NCBI GenBank assembly: GCA_037501455.1
Contig: CM074856.1
Location: 20,419,001 to 20,483,000 of the forward strand
Reading direction: 5' to 3'
DNA from: Lantana camara
Taxonomy: Eukaryota > Streptophyta > Magnoliopsida > Lamiales > Verbenaceae
DNA: 64,000 bases
Positions 35,402 through 45,184 of this stretch are shown piece after piece (position 1 is the first letter of the stretch; every line of letters begins with the position of its first letter). Both the position numbers and the translations under genes were made by a program. A model generated the notes under the pieces. It did not search any database. It worked only from the letters and a program-made list of their open reading frames with translations, and had not been told where the DNA came from.

Positions 35402-36887
35402 TGATAACTCGTTAATTCGACGTTTTCTATGATGGAATTATTTCCTAAATTGTGTTTGAATTAATATTATCTTGAAAGAAATTGATGCTTTGTTGTTTTT
35501 ATCGTAGATTTGGGGGTCGAAGGCAAAATTGGAACAAACTTGGCTGTTTTTAGAAGAAATCTACGCAAAAAGGGCGAACTCTCATTGCTTTGTTGAGCCT
35601 TGCCGCGGCTGAGCACATTGTTGCTGCATCAAGATTAATCACTTGGAAGTATTTAGGAATTGATGACTTCAGCATGCATGCGAGTGTCTTGAACGTGGTG
35701 GACTTGTTAATTGGTAGTTGTTGAATTGTTTTTATTGAAATTGGGCCATGATGGGTTGCGTGAGTGTGGTTAGAATTATTTAGGAAAGGCCCAGGTCATG
35801 GGTCTTGGAGTGCAAGTAACAATTCTCAATTGGAGTGGAATTGGGAGTCCGGTATTGGAGGCTTGGATCTTATATATATTTCGGACAGCGGCCTTAGGGG
35901 AATCACGTAACAAAGGGGAGGCAGAAGTTCGACATCTTTGGCGAGCAACACGAAGCGACTTCGGGAGTTTTTCTTATTTTTAATTTCGTTCTTCTTTATA
36001 CAATTTTAATTTATTTATGTTAAAGAATTCTTTATTTATTTTTATGGATTTTAGTAGCTAAGTTTTTAATTATCTAGCTAGGGATTATAGATTCGATTTG
36101 GATATTGTGAGACCTAAACGTTTTTATTAATTTAAGTTTATTTAGGCATTTATCTTATCTCCGTGTTTCGTGTTTATTGTGATTAGGCAATTTCGGGATA
36201 GTGCACGATCTCTAGGTTGTTTTAATTTGCATATTGCCATTCATGATGCTTGAAGTGTAGTAGAGTTGATTGATAAATTGTGGTAAATTAGTGACAGGGT
36301 TTTAGCGATAGAATTCCTCGTTCACTAAGGGATCTGATAATCTAATTTAAATCTTGCGTGTGTCACGACTTGGTTAATTAGGATTGGTGTTTTTATGGTT
36401 CTTAATGCTGCGAATTCATTAAATCCTGTCGAGTGTCTCTAGGGGTTGTGAATTTGTTAGGGAAGATAACTGTCGAGTGTCTCTAGGTTATCCGATTAAT
36501 TAAGTAAAAACGAGGTTGAGTCGAGTGTCTCTATCAACTATAGCCAATCTGTCTGAATAACTTTGAATTTATTTTTGAGTCGATGATCAATATAACAATT
36601 CGAATCGAATATCCCTGGCTAGGTAATTTTCCCTCTCATTGATTTAATCCTACGTGATTTTACTTTATAATTTTAGTTGGTTTTTAATTTTTGTTATTTA
36701 TTTTAATCGCATACTTAGGTTAGAATAATTCTAAAACCCCCCTTTTAATTTTTGCTTTTCATGAATTACTTGGAATTGATAGAAATAAGTCAATCAGTCT
36801 CCGTGGATCGACCCTGTTTACGATATACTCTGTGTTTAGTCGTTGAATAGGTTTTACATTTATTTTTGACGGATTCGACACCTGTCA
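35402..36887 (+). repeat. 3' LTR of the Athila-type element
   Basis: It is a direct repeat of 20175-21658 with roughly 20 differences by eye. It ends CTGTCA and is followed by the ATATT TSD. The short ORF 35798-35983 differs between the two LTRs and is not a gene. Confidence 0.92.
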
Positions 36888-36892
36888 ATATT

Positions 36893-37065
36893 CCACCATT
36901 TCCTGCACCCTTACGGCACGATTTCCTGGTGTTATCCTAGCTGGAAGAACCCACGCTCACCGGAAACCCAGTTCCTGAGGCTCAACGCCTGTGATGGTCT
37001 TTCCCTTCTCACATAAATATAGAAAGTGTTGTTGCATTTAGGAAACTCCGATTCCTGCACCATCA
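36893..37065 (+). repeat. 3' LTR of the Tat element, second part
   Basis: This completes the 3' LTR (matches 8691-8863) with one clear substitution (TTGCGG to TTACGG). It ends ACCATCA and is followed by the TATAT TSD at 37066-37070. Confidence 0.92.
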
Positions 37066-37587
37066 TATATATAATATACATAATACATATTATGCATATT
37101 AATAAAATATATGTACAATACATATACACTTACATATTATTTAATATATATATATACATATATATTTATATTTATATTATACAATAAATTTATAAAATTT
37201 AAATTATATTATATCTATTAAATAGTTTTATAAATATATAATATATATAAGTATTATAGCATAATATATATATGTATATATTATATACTAATTATAATAA
37301 CTAATTTAATATATATAATGAATTTATAAAAAACATTTAAAATATATTTATAGTTAATCTTTCAAATAAAAATATAAAAAAAATTCAAATTAAAATTTTA
37401 TAATATGCAAATTACATTTTCAAATTATAATATCATATTTACTAAAAATATTAATAAATTAAATTAATAAATTATCATGAAAATTAAAATATGTATATAT
37501 TATACACTATATTAATAACTAATATATATATATATATATATATTCACACACACACACACACACACAAATATATATATATATTATACA
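37066..37587. repeat. AT-rich DNA with (AT)n and (CA)n runs
   Basis: There is no gene. It continues the AT-rich DNA left of the Tat element, with many TATATA runs and a (CA)n run at about 37544-37566. Confidence 0.7.
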
Positions 37588-38313
37588 GCGTCTTCCTCAG
37601 GACGCCATCTCCCCGCCGCCTCCCAACCCCGACTTCACCGCCGTACCCCCACCTTCCGCTGCCGAACACCGCCTCCTCTCGATCTCCGCCGTCGAGCATC
37701 GTAGCTCTTTTCTCTCCACCTCCACTGCCTCACACATCGCTGAAGATCTCCCCGCCGCCTCTCGATCTCCGCCACTGCCGCAGCTCTCTTCTCTCCATCT
37801 CCGGTCTCCCAACAACGCCGCCGCCTCTCCACCTCCAATTGCCCAGTGCCTCCGCCGTCGGATCTTCTCTCCGCTTGCACCGCCTCACACAATCACCTCA
37901 GATCTCCTCCCCACCTCCACGATGAGCAGATATCTCCTCCCCGCCTCACACAAAATCATATAGGGGGAAAATGGTTGCGAGCAGATAATATAACTTAAGG
38001 CCAGAATTTTTGTTTGGGTTGGGGAGATAATGATGGAGGCTGACGGCGATGCTGGTGGCATCAACGGAGAAGACGACCTCCATACAGGGGGAAGAAGACA
38101 CAATCTTTTCCCTTTTTTGGTTTTCTTTTTTTTTAATTTTTTTTTATTTTTAATTAATACATGGGTAAAATAGTCATTTTAGGTTAAAAAGTGATATAAA
38201 AAAACTCAATCATACTTGCAGTCAACAAGCGTGTAGTGCACGTTCTGGTCGCAGGGTTTTTTGTACACATTTTTAAAAACATAGGGTTTTTTATGGTTTT
38301 TTTTTTTTTTTTT
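37588..38313. other. GC-rich low-complexity stretch, no supported gene
   Basis: From 37588 to about 37940 the sequence is built of imperfect CTCCGCC / GATCTCC / CCTCACACA repeats. All frames look coding by composition: 37491-37925 is Pro/Ser-rich on plus, and 37635-37892 is Arg/Gly-rich on minus. Neither shows a domain or a convincing start, and the TCTCCTCCCCGCCTCACACA type unit recurs. It may be the interior of the DNA element bounded by the arms at 7705 and 38314. Confidence 0.45.
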
Positions 38314-38348
38314 GATAGGGTTTTTGGTGATAATTTCGTATAACACAG
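38314..38348 (-). repeat. Right arm of an old inverted repeat
   Basis: Its reverse complement matches 7705-7738 at about 30 of 34 positions. It continues outward into GGATAATTTGCACTCAGG (reverse complement of about 38351-38370), which resembles Mutator-like MITE ends. The left arm lacks that outer part, apparently lost with the end of the neighbouring X LTR. Confidence 0.45.
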
Positions 38349-38370
38349 GGTACCTGAGTGCAAATTATCC

Positions 38371-38510
38371 ACTTATGTGATTTAGGACTCGTTTCATAAA
38401 CCACTTCCCCTAAATGGTTGAGTCCTATAAGTCAAATTAGATTAGGAGAGTTCTTACACATATGCAGTTAAAGTAAGCATACAATCAAACAAGAGCATGT
38501 AAAGAAGTTG
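38371..38510 (-). repeat. Copia LTR, distal piece, separated by a T-family LTR
   Basis: With 38511-45057 removed, this piece continues the minus-strand LTR that starts at 45173 (TGTTAGGAATAGTGTCCT). The break flanks read AAGTTG on the left (38505-38510) and AAATTG on the right (45058-45063), an imperfect duplication. The LTR's outer end lies somewhere in 38350-38400 and could not be fixed. Confidence 0.5.
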
Positions 38511-41500
38511 TGATACCCCTCTCGTTCGCACGTACAGGTTTGTACCACGTGTGAGTTTATTTTCCGTAATTGTATTTGTTTTCATTTTATTTGATGCATT
38601 CATATTTTATTTCTATTGTTTTCTATATGAATTATTTGAAATTATATGAAATATGTGATTAAATGTCAAGAATACGCCCTAAGTGAGATTATGATGTTAA
38701 TTCTTGAGAATTATGAATTTATGATATACAAATTTAATTTCCGAGCATCCTAATTTCGTGAATTATGTGATATACGTGATTTAAGGATGTAATTGTATGA
38801 TTTTAAAATATGTTGGACTTAATTGAAAATTTGGTTTTGGACTTATTTGCAACTTTTTGAAAGTTTTGGACTTGTTTGGAAAACAAGTCATTTTAGTACA
38901 CTTGTGTACATTTTAATTTATATGTTGAGCTCTGGCACTCGGATTCAAGTACCGTCTTTGGCGTTCAACTCCTTTCAACGATTCAGACGCAATGGAACAA
39001 GTTTCCTAATTTTTCGATGCCGTTTCGACCCCAAACGAAGCCAATTTCAATCACGAGCTCCTAAAACGCACCAATAGCCTATTTGAGAGCTATGAAACCT
39101 ACTCTTGTCTTTCTTTTGACTAAAACACACCCAAGACCATCTCTCTCTCTCATTTTTGCCACTGAGAATCCAGCCATATCAGCCAAGGAAAAAGGAAGAA
39201 GAGCAATAAGAACCTTACCTCCATTTTTTTGGCCCTTTTGAGCTCTTAAGTTCATTTCTCTTGCTCCATCTTCAAGATCAAGGTGAGAATCTTATTCTCT
39301 ACATTCTTGTGATCATTTTCATCCACTTAATTCATATTTTAAGTTAAGGATTCATGCTACATGAAGAAGATGATGAATAGTTAGGCATGAAATGAGATCA
39401 TTTAATCTTCTAAGACTAGATTCTTTGCAATAAATGCATAGTTGTTGGGTGTAATAACTTCTACCATTAATGAACTTGAGTTTATGAACTTAAAATGGGG
39501 GATTTTGGTACAAACGAACTGTTGTCATGGCTTTCTTGATGCCTTGATTTGTGCTGCCGTTTTGTGGGAAATTGCATGAATTTTTGCATGAGTTAAGGCC
39601 TGGAATCCTTGTATATTTGCTGCTCTTGATGTGCTCTGTTGTTCCCTGCATATTTCCATACATTTCAGCTGCATTTAGGATGGTTAGAGCATAAAATGAA
39701 CTGCTGTCATAGCTGCGTCGTTCCTGTGCTGTTGCTGCACTTTGGTGACTGATTTGGTTGTGTTTTTAGCATGAATTGGCCCTCAAACTACTATATATGC
39801 CTGCTCTATTGCTGCTGCGTTGTGCCCTATTTTCCTTGCCTAGAAATCTGCTGCAGATGCTGTTCGTTTTCTTGCTGTAGCAATCTCTCCGGGCGGGGAG
39901 ATTTTATGTTGAAGGTGTCCCTAACATTCTGTACCACCCTTCCCCCGGCGGGGCCCTTTGTGTTGGAATTGTTCCCCGGGCGGGGAGACTTCATGTTTGG
40001 AAATTAATCTGGTGCATATTTTATGAACTTTGGTATGTATACATGGGTGTGGGTGGGTGTACGTGACTGCATACCTTATTTGCTTGTTTCCTATGCATTA
40101 AATATAATGTTGTTCATTTCTTAACTGAAGCTACAGGCAATATGTGTATATATATTATATGAATTTAATTAATGGTTTGATTTGAATGCATGCTACGTTT
40201 TTAATTCCTTCATGCATTGAATTTATTTATTTTGTGATCATAGTGGCAGGCATGTATATGTATGCATATGAAACATATATTATATGATTATATGTATATA
40301 GTTATTAATTTATTTGATTCAGTTTGTATATGACATGATCTTACATGTTCGACTTTCGCATGCATGGTCTTATTTAATTATTTGTAAACATTATAAGCTA
40401 CAAATTACGTGTATTTTCGACATCCGTTTGACTTTTTAAATAATTTCTTTTGCCTTTAATTTTATTTTATGATATTAATTGATGAATACGTGATATGCAT
40501 TGATTTAATTTCAAATTTTATGCTATGGAATTTAATGGATTGAATATGAAATGAAACTGTAAACGTCTAAATGTCACCTTACGCCATTTTCTTGCATTCA
40601 TTGCATCCATTCGCATCATCGTGCGTCTAATTGGTACATATTTGAGTTTAAGTCTTTAATGTTACATTTGTTTATCACAGGGGTGCTTTCGGGAGGAGTC
40701 GTACCCGAAGTTTAAGGTTATTCGGGGTTGTTTTCTCGCACTGCTACACCCTTTTGTTCATAGGTGAGGTTTAGGTTCTTTTCTTTTTAGTTAAGCGACC
40801 TAAGACTCTTAAATGCTCGTTTTCTAGCCTGCATGAGACTATATATTATGTATATAGTTAAATATGTGTAATGTACGATATGTTTATGATCAGTTTTGGC
40901 TTTCGAAATGGCTATATCTACGAGCATATATGAGCTTATGTTTTAATGAAAGTTTAATGTTTATGAACGTTTAATACTTACGTATGTACTGCTAATAATT
41001 TGTAATGAGAGAGAATGCAATGAAAGGTAATGTAAAGGTAACATTAGATCCATGAAGACTACGGGTTGGGACGCCCGGTGCGATAGAGGGCCATCGGGTT
41101 AAGCCTAAACGTGGTTTTCCTCCGAGGTATTACACGCGACCCCGGGAGGTTAGGAAGGCGTGGTGCTCTCGATGCCTTTGGTATGAAGCCGGGGAGGACT
41201 CGTGTGGGTTAGTTACCCCTCGATGAATTGGTAATGGCACTCGTGTGGGTTAATCACCCCTCGAGGAATTCACTAATGGATGGTTACGGTTGACGGACCC
41301 TTCCATCACCGCAGTCGGGGATTGAATGTGATTTGTTTTCTATAATGTAATGTAATGGGAAGTAACAGTGGATGCTCGCATTTGTTGGGAATAGTTCCCT
41401 AGAAAGCTGGTATGCTTTGGGACTTTCCCTATATCACAGACAATCTTTGAATAATATACGAATGATTATAATCACAGGCGAACACTTCTTATGTGCCAAT

Positions 41501-42539
41501 ACGTGCTTTGTGTGTTTCCATTACGTGTGCATGTCAAGAACTCCCCTAATCTGATGAGGCCGTTAAGAACTTTGTCATTATGGGAATGACACATGAAACA
41601 AGTTCTTAACTCCATAGGCAAGGATTAGAAACTTATCCAAGTGAATGAGGCCAACAAACAGCGGGAGTGTCGACTTTGCCTCTATTGAGACTTGCTTGTG
41701 TAGTTGTGTCCTTAAGAAGGATCATCCTGTTTCATGGGGTGTAAAGTGCATAAGTTGATGCGTACACAATACACAAGGGTACTTGTTCTAAGAACAAGTT
41801 CACTGAAAGTGCCCCGCGTGAGAATATTCCTAAATGGGAAAGGAAGTTTCCTGAAACTTCCAGATTAGGAAATATCTCACATGTCAATGACGTCAGGAAT
41901 TAATCCTTAGACTTGAGATTCCACATTATCTCACAAGAGCTAACTCTGTAATCTTTGTTATAGGCTCAAAAGGGTGTCGCCATATAGACACCTGAACCAC
42001 GGCCTATGTTAGGATTACACAAGTGGCATATGAGAATTGTTGGAATCAATAAAGGACACTTGTTGTAGGCAAGATGATCTCTTATTACACAAGTCATTCA
42101 TGATTCCATCCTAAAACCCTTGCGCAAGGTAGTTAGATCAAGACATCAAGAAAATGGGGTTTTCTTGGATTGAGATCAAGTGGAATATGAAGGGAACTTT
42201 GTTTTAAGATTAAGGTTAGTAGGGCTCTCTATATCCCACATGATGTCATTGATTGAAAGGTTCTTTCGAATATACATTCACATTTCGGGTAGGGGTCACA
42301 CACCTGTTGCTAGACTATGGTCGTGTGATCTGTGAGGTAATTAATTAATAAAGTGTATTAATTAATTAGACTCACTGCTAACTGAAATTGAACCTAGAGG
42401 GACACACACAAATACCGGGTTCAAAGGGTATTATGGAAAGATCAAATATTTGATCAAAACGAGACCATAGTGTAAAGTACACGTGTGGATCGAGAGCATT
42501 GTTTGGGATGTGTGATCCATTTGAGAAATTGGATCATGT

Positions 42540-42775
42540 GTTAATTAATTAGAGAATTAATTATCAAGCCCAAATATAATTAATTCACTGCCAAGATATA
42601 ATTAATTGAAGAACTAATTATAAATCCGTAAATATAATTAATTGGAGAATTAATTATATAGCCGAAATAATATTAATTGGAGAATTAATTTTAGCCCGTT
42701 AGAATTAATTAGTGAATTAATTCTAAAGTCCTTGATAGAATTAATTGGAGAATTAATTCTAAGTATTTAATTATT
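42540..42775. repeat. Minisatellite with AATTAATT palindromes
   Basis: Six to seven units of about 35-40 bp carry the core TAATTAATTGGAGAATTAATT, separated by short variable parts (AAGCCC, AAATCCG, TAGCCG, AAAGTCC). Each unit can fold into a hairpin. Confidence 0.7.
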
Positions 42776-42940
42776 TAGTTGTTCTAATTTGATTAAAATA
42801 AAGAAATAAATAAATATCTTCTATTTTATTATTCTAATAAAGTATTGGGATAAGATATTTAATTATTAATAGAATAACTAAATATGTCTAAATTATTTAG
42901 GAGCTCTTTCTCCAAAAAATAAATATCTTATTTTAGATAA

Positions 42941-43199
42941 TGTAACAGCCCAGAACCACCTTCCTGTGAATATTGTCCGCTTTGCACGCCCTTAATCGAA
43001 ACGGCCTCACGGTTTTGTTCCTGCGCCCACTGGAGAACCCAGCCGTAGCGCAGAACGCGTCCACAGGGTGAGGTATCCATCTCCCCTTATAAGGAGAGAT
43101 TTCGTTCTCCTCACTTCCGATGTGGGACATTACATCCACCCCCCCATAAGGGCCCAGCGTCCTCGCTGGCACATCGGCGGGCCCCGGCTCTGATACCAC
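42941..43199 (-). mobile_element. TRIM-like retrotransposon fragment
   Basis: On the minus strand there is a tRNA-Met-type primer site (TGGTATCAGAGCC, 43187-43199). A very short interior ends in a polypurine tract (GGGGGGGTGGA). An LTR of about 194 bp follows, starting TGTAATGTCCCACATCGG (43134) and ending GGGCTGTTACA (42941). This is the layout of terminal-repeat retrotransposons in miniature (TRIM). The second LTR is missing on the right, so the copy is truncated. The ORF 42933-43199 has no coding meaning. Confidence 0.55.
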
Positions 43200-43911
43200 C
43201 TAGCCATGTAGCGATTGCATGATTCCATTCCATGAATGTGCTAATTAAATACACTACATGATTGCATGATAATTGAATTGCGTGATCACCTAATAATTAA
43301 CAAGCAAGCAAGCAAGCATGTTTATTGACTATATACAATGAACAAGTAGTTAATACTGACAGTTGTATTCTCGGGCGAAGCTACGTTATTGTTAAACTAT
43401 ATATACTATATTTTACAAACCTTTACCCGGGAATATAACTTGCATGTTATCTGCGCTAATATATATGTAAAACCCCTCACTCGGTCTTCACGGACTGACG
43501 CCTCCACCTTTCAGGTATTGCAGGTGCACGCTAGGCGGGAAGTGAGTCGAGTCCAGTCCTGGTAGTCGAGTCAGGCATGGTGCATTTATTTAATTGTTTA
43601 ATTGTTGATTACGAAAGGTTATGTTTGATGTTGTAGGTTATTCATTTAAGGAGATGATAATGTATTGATAGTTAAGTATATTTTATTGGTAAATGAGAGG
43701 GACATTTTGATAAATGGATATAGATGATCATGATTGTTTTATGCTTCCGCTTAACTTTCATCACATATTTAAGTTTTCCCGCCTAGCCTATTGAGTTATT
43801 GCATTGTCACCCGTTCGCTATAGGTGAGTTCATGTACGGATTACCCGTTTCGTATGTGAATTAACCTATAGTGCGGGGGTGTGGCGCCTCCACGTGTATA
43901 GGGGTGCTACA
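43200..43911 (+). repeat. T-type LTR end fragment
   Basis: It holds the box order of the T-family end (CACTCGG near 43478, CAGGTGCACGCTAGGCGGGAAG near 43520, CACCCGTTCGCTATAGG near 43807, GGGGTGCTACA at 43901-43911). It diverges from the other copies. The flanks of the composite 42941-43911 are GATAA and AATAA, a possible TSD with one transition. If so, the TRIM piece and this fragment moved or were inserted as one unit. Confidence 0.45.
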
Positions 43912-45057
43912 AATAAGATATCATTTACTTGGAGAGAAAGAAAGAATAGAAGAAAAGTCAAAGTTGGAGACCCTCTCCTACAAGACTAGGGTTTCGAACC
44001 CTTCACTATAAAAACGACTAAGGGGCTCGATTTTAGGCTTACACGTTATTTGGAGATCACGTCCAACCTTCATGGAATTTTGGGGATAATACTCTTGCTC
44101 TCTTTTCTAGTTTCTTGTTTCTTTAATACGCATGTTATAGCACTAGCATACTCACTAACATGATTTGAATCTAGGTTGGTGTGGATTAATACTCTAGAGG
44201 ATTTCTACTTTGGAATCTCGAAGAAAGAATCGATCAAGAAATGGGGATTCATACCACATGAAGAACGTTTGAGGGCTACTCAAAATGTTTCAAGAAAGCT
44301 TCAACTGTTGTAAGTTTCTTGCAATCCCTTAAGTTTTGAAATGAACATTGCAAGATCACGATCCCTTTTGGAAATTTTTTTTAAACTTCCGCTGCTTTAA
44401 CTCTGCTGTTTTCCAACAGTACTCGCCGAGCTTAATGAAACGGTTGGATTATGGAACGACAATAGAGTCTTTATTAATGTAATGTATACGTATATGATAT
44501 GTAGTATTTTATGAAATGTTTTGGTATGCAAAACCTATTCCCGGTTTATAACCTTTATCTTTTACGTGCTTTGCTCTATATATGTATAGCGTGTGGGCGT
44601 GCGTTAGCCCCCTCACTCTGTTGAGATATGACTGACACCTCTCCTTTACCACCTTTAGTTTGCAGGTCTTTGGTCACGAGCTAGGCAGAGAAGTGGGTCG
44701 TTCGAGTCTCACTTTTGGGTATAGGTCGTGCTAGGTGCATCACATTTCATTTTGGACATGTATTTAATGATTTGATCTTGAAAGATATTTTGTTATGTAA
44801 ATATGACTCATTATAGATATGTATATTTGGATACTTGGTGCATATGTTTGATTTTGAAATTTATGATGTTAGAACTCCTTTGCTTCAGCTATTTGTTGAT
44901 TTGTTGCGCGCTCTGAGGTTGTCTAGCTCCGCCTAGCCTAGTGAGTGTGTGGTCTCCCATTCGCTTAGACTTGAGTTCGTGTATAGATTTCCCATTTCAT
45001 ATGCGGGTTCAGGATTTAGGTACGAAGGATATAGTGGCCCACGCTCCGGGTGCTACA

Positions 45058-45173
45058 AAATTGTTGCCTTATGATCAAATCAGTTCGTTTATTTTTCAAA
45101 GATCGTCCATGATTTACAAAGAAAAAGTACTAAGTGGATTGCAAGATCGGCTTTTAGGACACTATTCCTAACA
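45058..45173 (-). repeat. Copia 3' LTR, proximal piece
   Basis: On the minus strand it starts TGTTAGGAATAGTGTCCT right after a polypurine tract (AAACAGGGAAA, 45174-45184). The T-family LTR interrupts it at 45057. Confidence 0.65.
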
Positions 45174-45184
45174 TTTCCCTGTTT

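Larger units (their letters stand above)
20175..36887 (+). mobile_element. Athila-type Ty3/gypsy element, internally deleted, with nested copia
   Basis: LTRs of 1484 and 1486 bp begin TGATAACTCG and end CTGTCA, with a perfect ATATT TSD (20170-20174 and 36888-36892). The primer site matches tRNA-Asp, as in Athila elements. Without the nested copia element the unit is about 7.4 kb, shorter than full Athila elements, because RT, RNase H and most of integrase are gone and no env-like gene is seen. The LTRs differ at roughly 20 positions by eye (about 1.4%). It could only have moved with proteins supplied by relatives, unless the deletions occurred after insertion. Confidence 0.9.
8063..37065 (+). 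mobile_element. Tat-lineage Ty3/gypsy retrotransposon, split by a nested insertion
   Basis: The element has LTRs beginning TGATGAGGC and ending ACCATCA, and a perfect TATAT TSD (8058-8062 and 37066-37070). A PBS lies after the 5' LTR and a polypurine tract before the 3' LTR. Without the nested Athila-type element and one copy of its TSD it is about 12.3 kb, a size usual for Tat/Ogre/Retand elements. Lineage markers are the order gag, protease, RT, RNase H, a second RNase H, integrase, and an additional antisense reading frame between pol and the 3' LTR. The two LTRs differ at about a dozen of 800 positions by eye. It is inactive: gag-pol has about six frameshifts and five stops, and the 3' LTR is interrupted. 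Confidence 0.93.
41383..44418. mobile_element. X-family LTR (copy 2), probably solo, with nested piece
   Basis: Ends are TGTTGGGAATAG and TTTTCCAACA. Copies 1 and 3 of the T LTR show the uninterrupted site (CTCGTACTCGC and CTCGTTCTCGC), so the insertion point is exact. The expected GTACT duplication is now GCATT on the left and GTACT on the right, two transitions, which points to an old insertion. Without the inner piece (42941-43911) the LTR is about 2.06 kb. It matches 6073-7695 in opposite orientation. Confidence 0.68.
38511..45057 (+). mobile_element. T-family LTR (copy 2), probably solo, with nested insertions
   Basis: It starts TGATACCCCTCTCG and ends CTCCGGGTGCTACA. Without 41383-44418 and its duplicated target it is about 3.5 kb. 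The same landmarks occur in copies 1 and 3. No internal retrotransposon region is present, and the same copia LTR flanks both sides, so it looks like a solo LTR left by recombination. Near 39887-39986 it holds three GC-rich palindromes (CTCCGGGCGGGGAG type). Confidence 0.65.

Noticed and set aside
8063..37065. Endogenous pararetrovirus or env-bearing retrovirus
   Set aside because: No movement protein, coat protein or envelope-like frame is seen. All reverse transcriptases here belong to LTR retrotransposons with clear TSDs and tRNA primer sites.
37491..37925. A 144-codon Pro/Ser-rich frame
   Set aside because: It starts in (AT)n and (CA)n repeats and is built of imperfect CTCCGCC repeats. 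All frames of such DNA look open.
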